From: Chloroflexi bacterium UBA4736
GTDB lineage: Bacteria; Chloroflexota; Dormibacteria; Dormibacterales; Dormibacteraceae
Direction: 5' to 3'
Assembly (NCBI GenBank): GCA_002404015.1
Contig: DHIW01000076.1
Location: forward strand, 15,956-46,228
Length of the DNA stretch: 30,273 bases
Part shown: positions 22,350-28,902 of the stretch, piece after piece
Numbering within the stretch: the first letter of the stretch is position 1
Layout of the letters: each line of letters opens with the position of its first letter
Translations under genes and position numbers: made by a program
Notes under the pieces: generated by a model
Seen by the model: the letters and a program-made list of their open reading frames with translations, nothing else
What the model was told of the DNA's origin: nothing
Databases searched by the model: none

Positions 22350-22765
22350 GTTTTCGGCCTCGCCGCCGGGACCTTGCTGCCGCAGAAGCGGCAGCGCCGG
22401 GCTTCGCTGGGGATCTCGCTCAGGCACTCGGGGCACTTGCGGACCGTGGGGTCAGCGTCTTCCTCCCCCCGATGGACGCGCTCCTGGATCCGGACAAAGG
22501 GACTGACCACGAAGTAGTAGATCACCGCGGCGATCAACAGGAACGCCAGCAACGCGTCGATGAACTCGCCGATCAGAAAGCGGCTGCCGTTGACGGTGAA
22601 GTACAGGGCCGCGAAGTCCGGTTTGCCGCCGATCGCCGCGAGCAGGGGGGTGACGAGGTCCCTGATGAAAGCGTTGATGACGGCCCCGAAAGCCACCCCG
22701 ATGACGACGGCGACCGCGAGGTCCAGGAGGTTGCCGCGCAGAACGAACTTCTTCAAACCGCTCAT
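22346..22765 (-). CDS. mscL: Large-conductance mechanosensitive channel MscL with C-terminal zinc ribbon
   Basis: This 139-residue channel opens under membrane tension to release solutes. Residues 1-95 are MscL: the N-terminal LKKFVLRGNLLDLAVAVVIG, the pore helix, the outer loop (KPDFAALYFT) and the second helix ending FVRIQE. After a short acidic linker, residues 111-128 form a CxxC-x10-CxxC zinc ribbon (Cys111, 114, 125, 128), which replaces the usual cytoplasmic helix bundle. ATG 22765 overlaps the stop of the Nudix gene upstream (ATGA). An in-frame TTG at 22771 is better spaced from GGAG and is the alternative. Confidence 0.93.
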   Translation of the reverse strand: MSGLKKFVLRGNLLDLAVAVVIGVAFGAVINAFIRDLVTPLLAAIGGKPDFAALYFTVNGSRFLIGEFIDALLAFLLIAAVIYYFVVSPFVRIQERVHRGEEDADPTVRKCPECLSEIPSEARRCRFCGSKVPAARPKT

Positions 22766-23382
22766 TGCCAAGGGATCTCCTCAGTCAACACGGGAGCCGG
22801 CATCCGCAAACCCAGCACCTCGCCGTATATCAGAAGTATCTCCTCCATGACGTGCGCGCTGGCGCCGTACATCGAACCGGCCTCGAAGTCGAAGATGGGC
22901 GACTGGTAGCCGCCCAGGTCGATCGCGCGGTAGGAGACCCGGCCGGCGAAGAAGTCCGCCACCAGCATCCGGATCAAGACCGCCACCTCGTCCGCGGCGG
23001 GCTCCGCGACCGCGTGGCGGGCCACCTCGACCACGAACGGGTTGAGGGTGAAGCGGCTGGTCGCGGTCGGGACCGGCGAGAGCGCGCCCAGCACCCTCAT
23101 CTGGTCCCGGGGGATGCCCAGCTCCTCCTCCGTCTCCCTCAGCGCCGTCGCCAGCAGGTCCTGGTCGCCGGGATCGGGCTTGCCGCCCGGGAAAGCGATC
23201 TCGCGGGCGTGGTGGCGGAGCCGGTCCGGCCGCTTGATGGCCCAGATCTCGACGCCGCGCGCGCCTTCGTGGAGCGGGACGCACACGGCCGCCTCGATCC
23301 GGCCCGCCAGCGACCACCGCGCCGGCCGCCGTGGCCGCTCGGCGATCGCCTTTTCCAGGTCAGCGGTCGAATCGAGCGTCAT
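22762..23382 (-). CDS. Nudix hydrolase, CoA pyrophosphatase (NudL-like)
   Basis: This 206-residue protein is a NudL-type Nudix hydrolase, expected to cut CoA or acyl-CoA at the pyrophosphate. The CoA-branch motif RPDRLRHHAREIAFPGG (51-67) leads into the Nudix box GKPDPGDQDLLATALRETEEELG. Its spacing (Asp then eight residues before RE) departs from the textbook box in the way NudL proteins do. Metal-binding Glu86 and Glu87 are present. It overlaps the adenosine deaminase gene by 23 bases and mscL by 4, so all three are translated from one mRNA. It is a second CoA-type Nudix protein beside 15850-16449. Confidence 0.9.
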   Translation of the reverse strand: MTLDSTADLEKAIAERPRRPARWSLAGRIEAAVCVPLHEGARGVEIWAIKRPDRLRHHAREIAFPGGKPDPGDQDLLATALRETEEELGIPRDQMRVLGALSPVPTATSRFTLNPFVVEVARHAVAEPAADEVAVLIRMLVADFFAGRVSYRAIDLGGYQSPIFDFEAGSMYGASAHVMEEILLIYGEVLGLRMPAPVLTEEIPWQ

Positions 23383-24292
23383 GGGCGGTCCGGTTGCAGG
23401 CGCGCAGCTCGTCCTCGGTCATCCCCATGACGGTCGCACACAGCTCGTATTCGCGGCTGAGCGTCGTGCCGGCGACCGTCCGGGAGTCGGTGCTGACGGT
23501 GCAGCGCACCCCCGCCCGGACCAGTCTGGGAAGAGGATGGGCGGCGAGCTCGGCCACCGCCTTGCACTTCCAGTTGGCGGTCGGACAGAGGTCGAGCACC
23601 ACACCCTCCGCCCGCACCCGCTCCACCACTTGGGGGTCGGCGGCGCCGATCACCCCATGTGCGACCCGGCTCACGCCCAGGCTGAGCGCGTCCGTCACGT
23701 GGGAGGCTGGACCGGCTTCCCCGGCGTGGCAGGTCAGCCCCAGACCCGCGGCTCCAGCCACGGCGAAGGCCGGGCGGTGCGGCTCGAGGTCCGGAAAGCC
23801 CGCCTCGTCGCCGGCCAGGTCAAAGCCCACCAGCCCTCGGCCCAGGAACCGGGCGGCGTCGCGGGCCAGCCTCTCGTTGGCCTCGCCCGAGTCGGTGCGC
23901 ATTGCGCAGGCGATCGCCACGGCCCGAATGGGGCCGGCGGCCAGGCCCCTGAGCACGGCCTCGATCACGTCAGTCACCTGCAGGCCCGTCCGCAGATGCA
24001 GGCGCGGCGCCCAGCGGACCTCCAGGTAGTCGATGCCGTCCGCGGCGGAATCGAGGCACAGCTCGTAAGCGGTCCGTTCCAGCGCTTCCTCGGTCTGCAT
24101 GACGGCGATCGCGTCGCCAAAGTAGGAGATGTACTCGGCCTGGGAGGCACAGGAGCCGGGGGCGAGGAGGCGGAGCGTCCGCGGCAGGTCGAGGCCCTGC
24201 CGCCGCGCCAGCTCATCCGCGGTGGCCGGCCGGACCGCACCGTCGAGGTGACAGTGCAGCTCGGCCTTCGGCCACGCGCGAAAGTCTTCTAT
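23360..24292 (-). CDS. Adenosine deaminase family protein without a standard start codon
   Basis: This protein converts adenosine (or a related purine) to inosine with a zinc-bound water. Counting from the ATA at 24292 it has 310 residues: HCH at 13-15 (PKAELHCHLDG), His189 and Glu192 in TCHAGE, His212 in RVAHG, and Asp269 in STDSRT, which together form the metal and catalytic site. Homologues usually have Asp or Asn after that Asp; here it is Ser270. The frame runs back to the TAA of the binding-protein gene, only two codons before the ATA, and contains no ATG, GTG or TTG before the HxH motif. The first ATG (24100) would remove HxH. ATA initiation is therefore the best guess, or a base error at the start. 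The stop lies in the Nudix gene. Confidence 0.85.
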   Translation of the reverse strand: MEDFRAWPKAELHCHLDGAVRPATADELARRQGLDLPRTLRLLAPGSCASQAEYISYFGDAIAVMQTEEALERTAYELCLDSAADGIDYLEVRWAPRLHLRTGLQVTDVIEAVLRGLAAGPIRAVAIACAMRTDSGEANERLARDAARFLGRGLVGFDLAGDEAGFPDLEPHRPAFAVAGAAGLGLTCHAGEAGPASHVTDALSLGVSRVAHGVIGAADPQVVERVRAEGVVLDLCPTANWKCKAVAELAAHPLPRLVRAGVRCTVSTDSRTVAGTTLSREYELCATVMGMTEDELRACNRTAHDARFDR

Positions 24293-24295
24293 CGG

Positions 24296-25639
24296 TTACC
24301 CGTTGGCCAGCAGGTCGTCAACCTTCTTCTGGGCGTCCCCGAGCCCCAGCGAGGCCGACTTCTTGCCGTCCACGATGTTGACCAGCTCGACCAGGATGTC
24401 GGTGATCGACTCGTCCCACACCGCCAGCGCGGGGCCGCCGAAAGCGTGCGGTAGCTGGTCCACCGCGACCTTCAGGTTGGCGCCGTCCTTGTTGGAGGGG
24501 TAGAAGGTGGTCTGCATGTCGTTGACGGCAGACTGCCGCACGGGCATGTAGCCGGTCTTCTCGGACCAGAGCTCCGTCGAGGCCTTACTGGTGATGTACT
24601 TGGTCCACTGGAAGACGCCCTGCTGGACGTCCTGGGAGGACTTGTTGAAGGTGCACACGTTGGTGCCCGCCATCTCGACCGCTGCCGTCTTGGTGCCCGC
24701 CGGAATCTGGGCGGTCTTAAGCGTGAAGCCGTTGCCAACGGACTTCTGCACGAACGAGTAGCCGGCGATCGTGTTGACGATCATGGCGGCGTGCTTAGAG
24801 CCCAGGTCGTCCTCGTCCTCGAAGCCGTTGACCCGGTGCGCGGCGCCGGACCTGACCAGGTCCGCCCACATCTGGATGGACTGCTGGCCGGCGGTGGAAT
24901 TGAACGCGGACTTGCTGCTGTCCTTGTTGACGAGGCTCCCGCCGTTCGAGACGAGCTGGCCCTCCCAGGCCTGCTCATAGCCGGGCGAGTTGCTGAAGTC
25001 GGTGCCCCAGTGCTTGCCGTCCGACGACTTCGTCTGGGCCGACTGGGGCGAGTAGCTCTGCAGCTTTTTGGCGTCCGCGGCGAACTCGTCCCAGGTCTTC
25101 GGCGGCGACGTGATACCCGCCTCCTGGAACATCTCGGCGTTGTAGTAGATGACAGGAGTGGACTTGTTGAAGGGGATGGTGTACTGCTTGCCGTTGAGCT
25201 GCCCGTCCTTCAGCAGGCCGGGGAAGAAGTCCTTCAGATCGGCCTGGCTGAGACCGTCCTTGGCGTCGATGAAGGGCGTGATGTCGGCCAGCGCCTTCTT
25301 TTTGTTGAACTGGTCGGCCCAACCGGTGTAGCACTGGGTGGCGTCTGGGGGCTGGCCCGCCGCCAGGGCGGCCAGGTTCTTGGAGAGAAGGGTCGGATAG
25401 TCCACCTGGTCGACCAGCGTGACGGTTACGTTGGACTGGCTGGAGTTGAACTGCTGGGCCAGCTGCTCGATGGTCGGCTTCTGGCTGCCGCCGTGCATCG
25501 CGTGCCAGAACGTGATGTTGACGTGGTGGCTCAGGGCCGGCAGCTGGCTGCCGTTGGACGTCGTCGTGGTGCTCGCGGTGCCGCCGCCGCAGGCGAGCGT
25601 GGCGATCACGGCCAGAACTGAGACAGTCCTGAATCTCAT
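24296..25639 (-). CDS. ABC sugar transporter substrate-binding lipoprotein
   Basis: This 447-residue extracellular solute-binding protein is of the family 1 (UgpB/MalE-like, CUT1) type. It starts with a lipoprotein-like signal (basic MRFR, hydrophobic stretch, then TLAC with Cys17 as probable lipid anchor) and a Ser/Thr linker. Landmarks are NITFWHAMHGG, the GQPPDATQCYTGW hinge region, INTIAGYS-type core and the C-terminal domain. The ligand is probably an oligosaccharide or glycerol-phosphate-like compound; the sequence does not decide. AAGGAGG (25653-25659) lies 13 bases upstream, a long spacing. It follows the two permeases by 34 bases. Confidence 0.92.
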   Translation of the reverse strand: MRFRTVSVLAVIATLACGGGTASTTTTSNGSQLPALSHHVNITFWHAMHGGSQKPTIEQLAQQFNSSQSNVTVTLVDQVDYPTLLSKNLAALAAGQPPDATQCYTGWADQFNKKKALADITPFIDAKDGLSQADLKDFFPGLLKDGQLNGKQYTIPFNKSTPVIYYNAEMFQEAGITSPPKTWDEFAADAKKLQSYSPQSAQTKSSDGKHWGTDFSNSPGYEQAWEGQLVSNGGSLVNKDSSKSAFNSTAGQQSIQMWADLVRSGAAHRVNGFEDEDDLGSKHAAMIVNTIAGYSFVQKSVGNGFTLKTAQIPAGTKTAAVEMAGTNVCTFNKSSQDVQQGVFQWTKYITSKASTELWSEKTGYMPVRQSAVNDMQTTFYPSNKDGANLKVAVDQLPHAFGGPALAVWDESITDILVELVNIVDGKKSASLGLGDAQKKVDDLLANG

Positions 25640-25652
25640 CGGCTGTACTGCT

Positions 25653-25659
25653 CCTCCTT
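25653..25659 (-). promoter_or_regulatory. Shine-Dalgarno AAGGAGG of the binding-protein gene
   Basis: AAGGAGG on the minus strand is a full match to the anti-SD core, but it is 13 bases from the ATG, longer than the optimal 5-9. It lies in the 34-base gap after the second permease and shows that high-level translation of the binding protein uses a leadered mRNA. Confidence 0.6.
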
Positions 25660-25673
25660 CTTGAACGTGATCG

Positions 25674-26504
25674 CTAGCCCCGGATGCCGGTCGCCGCGAT
25701 GCCGCCTACCAACTGCTTCTGGGCGAACAGGAAGATGACCAGGATCGGCAGCGTTGTCATCAGGGCCCCTGCCGCCAGAAGCACGGGCTGGGTCGAGTCT
25801 GCCGCCGCAAACGAGGAAAGTCCAACCTGGATGGGCCGGAAGCGGTCGTCCGACGTGACGATCAGCGGCCACAGAAACGAGTTCCAGCCGGCCACGAAGT
25901 GGAACAGCGCAACAGTTATCACAGCTGGCCGGGCCAGGGGGAGCGCGATCAGCCAGAGGAACTTGAAGTGGCCGATCCCGTCCAGTTGGGCGGCCTCCCA
26001 GAGATCCTTGGGCAGCGTCAGGAAGAACTGGCGCATCAGGAAGATGCCGAAGATCGAGGCGCCGAACGGGACGATCTGGGCCTGGAAGCTGTTCATCCAG
26101 TGCAGGTCTGTGAGGATCACGTAGTTGGGGACTAGCGTGATCTCCTGGGGGACCATATACATGCCCAGCACGCAGGCGAAGACGAGCGCCTTGCCCGGGA
26201 AGCTCATGGAGGCGAAGGCGTATCCGGCCAGCACCGAGGTGACGATGACCATGATCATCGTGCCGCCGGCCACGATGAACGTGTTCAGGAAGTAGCGAGG
26301 CCACGGCGCGTAGTTCCAGGCGTCCGCGAAGTTGCCGAAATTGAAGTCCGGCCAGAGCTTCGGCGGCAGGCTGAAGGGCGTGTTGAGGCCGTCGAGAGAG
26401 AGCACCACCATCCAGTACAGCGGGAACACGAAGGCGATCGTGATGACGACCAGCACCAGGTAGCGGGGGACATAGTAGACGAGGCGCCGGCCCAGCAGGC
26501 TCAC
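25674..26504 (-). CDS. ABC sugar permease, second (MalG-like) subunit
   Basis: This 276-residue membrane protein with six helices belongs to the CUT1 permease family. The EAA loop that contacts the ATPase reads LWEAAQLDGIGHFKFLWLIALP. The N-terminus YLVLVVITIAFVFPLYWMVV and the PQEITLVPNYVIL stretch are typical of MalG/UgpE. The frame is open far upstream inside the first permease, but GTG 26504 overlaps that gene's stop (GTGA), precedes the first helix, and gives a normal length. It works with the next-listed subunit and the binding protein. Confidence 0.94.
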   Translation of the reverse strand: MSLLGRRLVYYVPRYLVLVVITIAFVFPLYWMVVLSLDGLNTPFSLPPKLWPDFNFGNFADAWNYAPWPRYFLNTFIVAGGTMIMVIVTSVLAGYAFASMSFPGKALVFACVLGMYMVPQEITLVPNYVILTDLHWMNSFQAQIVPFGASIFGIFLMRQFFLTLPKDLWEAAQLDGIGHFKFLWLIALPLARPAVITVALFHFVAGWNSFLWPLIVTSDDRFRPIQVGLSSFAAADSTQPVLLAAGALMTTLPILVIFLFAQKQLVGGIAATGIRG

Positions 26505-27454
26505 CGGTAGAAGACCCGCCGCGAGGCGAAGCGCATCTGGCTCACGGTGACCAGGATGATGATCAGGAAGAAGATCACCGAGATCGCCGAGGCATAGCCG
26601 GCGCGGAAGTGCTGGAACGCCTCCTGGTAGAGGTAGAAGCCGATCGTCTCCGCCGCCCTGTCGGGCCCTCCCGTGCCTACCGTGAACTGGTAGATCTGCA
26701 CGAAGACCTTGAAGGACCCGATCATGGCGATGAAGAGCACGAAGTAGGTCGTCGGGCTGAGCAGGGGCCAGGTGACGTTCCAGAAGCTCTGCCAGCGGTT
26801 GGCGCCGTCGACCCGGGCGGCCTCTTCGAGCTCGGGCGGGATGTTCGCCAGCCCCGCGAGAAAGATCACCGTGTTGTACCCGGTGAAGTGCCAGATGCTG
26901 TAGATGATGATCGCGGGCATGATCCACTGGGAGTCCCGGACCCACCCCAGCTTGGGCAGGTGGACGGCCTGCAGGAGCCCGTTCATGACCCCGTAGTCGG
27001 CGTTGTAGATCCACTGCCAGAGGACGGTGGTGGCGATGACAGGCAGCACGTACGGCGAGTAGAGGACCGCCCGGAAGAAGCCTCGCGCGGGCAGCTTGGC
27101 GTTGAGCAGCACCGCGATGAACAGGCTCAGGGCCATCCCGGTGGGAACGGTCCCCGCCACGAAGTAGAGCGTCTGGTAAACGGACCTGTGGAACAGGTCG
27201 TCCTCGAGCAGCAGGCGCTGGAAATTGCGCAGACCGACGAACTGGGGGTCGCCGATGAAGTCCCACTTGAACAGTGAGAGCCCGAAGACCCAGACCGTCG
27301 GGATGACCAGGAAGAGGAGAAAGATCGCGAGCGCCGGAGCCAGGAAGAGATAGCCTTCCCAGCCCTCTCGGCCGAGGCCGCGGAGCCTGGTGAGGCGGCG
27401 GGCGACGCGGAGTCCGGTCAGCGGCTGGTCGGCGAAGCCGGTGCCCGGTTGCAT
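26501..27454 (-). CDS. ABC sugar permease, first (MalF-like) subunit
   Basis: This 317-residue permease is the likely first gene of the minus-strand operon 22346-27454. After a basic N-terminal tail, helix 1 begins at about 34 (YLFLAPALAIFLLFLVIPTV). The EAA loop reads ELEEAARVDGANRWQSFWNVTWP. FYLYQEAFQHFRAGYASAISV near the end is characteristic of the MalF/UgpA branch. No ATPase gene is present in the window, so the system probably uses a shared MsmX/UgpC-type ATPase encoded elsewhere. No ribosome-binding site or TANNNT at 7 nt is seen before ATG 27454. Confidence 0.94.
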   Translation of the reverse strand: MQPGTGFADQPLTGLRVARRLTRLRGLGREGWEGYLFLAPALAIFLLFLVIPTVWVFGLSLFKWDFIGDPQFVGLRNFQRLLLEDDLFHRSVYQTLYFVAGTVPTGMALSLFIAVLLNAKLPARGFFRAVLYSPYVLPVIATTVLWQWIYNADYGVMNGLLQAVHLPKLGWVRDSQWIMPAIIIYSIWHFTGYNTVIFLAGLANIPPELEEAARVDGANRWQSFWNVTWPLLSPTTYFVLFIAMIGSFKVFVQIYQFTVGTGGPDRAAETIGFYLYQEAFQHFRAGYASAISVIFFLIIILVTVSQMRFASRRVFYR

Positions 27455-27543
27455 CTATGAGGAGCCCAGGGATGCGTCAGTCAATGCGGCCCATCAGTAT
27501 CGCCCAATATCCGGCGTTGCTCCAGCCCGGACCTCAGTCGCCC

Positions 27544-27585
27544 CTGACGGTTAGAGGGCCGGCGATCGCCGCTTCCAGCCGTCAG
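27544..27585. repeat. Nested inverted repeats in the divergent region before the metallo-beta-lactamase gene
   Basis: CTGACGG (27544-27550) and CCGTCAG (27579-27585) form a perfect 7-base inverted repeat. Between them lies the perfect 10-base palindrome GGCGATCGCC (27561-27570), offset by 10 bases on the left and 8 on the right. The element is in the 168-base gap between the ABC permease operon and the divergent gene at 27623, so an operator for either is possible. Some such repeats are expected by chance in GC-rich DNA. Confidence 0.3.
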
Positions 27586-27605
27586 AGCGAGCCTGGGCGC
27601 GGGGC

Positions 27606-27611
27606 TATGAT
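27606..27611 (+). promoter_or_regulatory. -10 hexamer TATGAT of the metallo-beta-lactamase gene
   Basis: TATGAT matches the -10 consensus at five of six bases and ends 12 nt before TTG 27623, so the leader would be about 5 nt. No Shine-Dalgarno sequence is present. No good -35 is seen at 16-18 bases upstream. Confidence 0.45.
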
Positions 27612-27622
27612 GGACAGCTTTC

Positions 27623-28861
27623 TTGGCCGCCCCAACCACCGTCCTGACGTTCCTCTCCACGGGCAACCCGACCGGCCTCAAGTTCACCGTCGAGCGCGCC
27701 GGGACCCGGGCCATCTTCGACTTCGGGCTGGAGCACGCCCCGGGCCGGGCTCCCTTCTCGCTGGGGCTGGAGCCGCGGCCCGGCCGGGAGTTGGCGGACC
27801 TCATCGCGGTGGGCTCGGCGCCGCGATTGGAGGGCGTCTACGAGGCCTGGGACGGCCGCACCAGCCTCTTCCTGAGTCACATGCACCTGGACCACACGAG
27901 CCTCGTGCCCTTCGTGCACCCCGAGGTGCCGCTCTTCTATCCGGAAGCCATGGAGGGGTTGCGGTCCGCCGCCGATCGGACGGGCTACCTGCCCTGGCGC
28001 CAGGGCCCTCCGGGGAACCCGGCCGGCAACCGGGAGCGGGTCCGGGTGGGAGAGATCGAGGTCGAGTTCGTGGCCGTGGATCACGACCTCCCGGGCGCCA
28101 CCGGCTTCCTGATAAGGGCCCCTGACCTCACCATCGCCTACACCGGCGACCACCGCTGGCACGGCCTCCACGCCGAGGTGACGGCCGCGTACGCCGCCGC
28201 CGCCCGGGGATTCGACGTACTCATCCAGGAGGGCGTGCTGCTCGGTTTCGACCGCCCGCGGGCGGAGGGCGAGGCAGCGCCCTTACGGCGGACGGAGGCC
28301 GAGGTGCACGCGGCGTTCGACGCTCTGGTCGAGGGAGTGGCCGGACTGCTGGTGGTGAACCTCTATCCCATGAACCGGGAACGAGTGAATGCTTTCGCCC
28401 GCTCGTGCGCGGCGCGCGGCCGCCGGTTCCTGATGGAGCCCGTCTCCGCTGCCCTCGCGGGCTGGCGGGACGTCCTCGGCGACCTCGACGCCATCCGCTT
28501 CAACCCGGAGCGGTACTGCGTCCAGCTGCCGTACGCGCAGCTGCCCCTGCTGATCGATCTGGAGCCCCCGCCAGGGTCCGTGTTCGTCCAGAGCGACGGC
28601 CCGCCGATCGGCGAATACGACCCCGCCTGGGGGGTGCTCAACGCCTGGACCCAGGCTCTGGGCCTGGTCCTCACGCGAATCAGCTCCAGTGGCCACTCGC
28701 GCCCGGCGGACATCGTGAGGATGGTGGAGTCGGTAGGACCGGGGGTCGTCCTGCCCGTTCACACCCAGACTCCCGAGGCGCTCGCCGTGGCGGGAATCCC
28801 CAGGCTTCTGCCAGCTGCCAACCGGCCCTACGATGCGGGCGAGTTGAAGGCAATTCGGTGA
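27623..28861 (+). CDS. RNase J-like metallo-beta-lactamase-fold hydrolase
   Basis: This 412-residue protein has a metallo-beta-lactamase core with the two-zinc site: HMHLDH at 86-91 (His86, His88, Asp90, His91), His154 in AVDHDLPG and Asp176 in YTGDHRWH. C-terminal SSSGHS (His358) and LPVH (His380) resemble the beta-CASP motifs of RNase J. The middle region (about 190-330) would be the CASP insertion. RNase J proteins are about 550 residues and have a further C-terminal domain, which is absent here. It is thus a short relative that may act on RNA, DNA or a small ester. It starts at TTG; an in-frame TGA is four codons upstream. Confidence 0.83.
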   Translation: MAAPTTVLTFLSTGNPTGLKFTVERAGTRAIFDFGLEHAPGRAPFSLGLEPRPGRELADLIAVGSAPRLEGVYEAWDGRTSLFLSHMHLDHTSLVPFVHPEVPLFYPEAMEGLRSAADRTGYLPWRQGPPGNPAGNRERVRVGEIEVEFVAVDHDLPGATGFLIRAPDLTIAYTGDHRWHGLHAEVTAAYAAAARGFDVLIQEGVLLGFDRPRAEGEAAPLRRTEAEVHAAFDALVEGVAGLLVVNLYPMNRERVNAFARSCAARGRRFLMEPVSAALAGWRDVLGDLDAIRFNPERYCVQLPYAQLPLLIDLEPPPGSVFVQSDGPPIGEYDPAWGVLNAWTQALGLVLTRISSSGHSRPADIVRMVESVGPGVVLPVHTQTPEALAVAGIPRLLPAANRPYDAGELKAIR

Positions 28862-28888
28862 TATCATTGCTGTCAAGAAATCGCCCGT

Positions 28889-28896
28889 AAAGGGGG
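28889..28896 (+). promoter_or_regulatory. Shine-Dalgarno AAAGGGGG of the acyl-CoA dehydrogenase gene
   Basis: AAAGGGGG ends 6 bases before GTG 28903 and fixes that start. It is the clearest ribosome-binding site in the window and shows that leadered genes occur beside the leaderless ones. Confidence 0.7.
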
Positions 28897-28902
28897 TCGC
28901 TT

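Noticed and set aside
23360..24100. Adenosine deaminase starting at ATG 24100
   Set aside because: This would remove the HCH zinc motif and the first strand of the barrel, which are clearly encoded upstream in the same frame.
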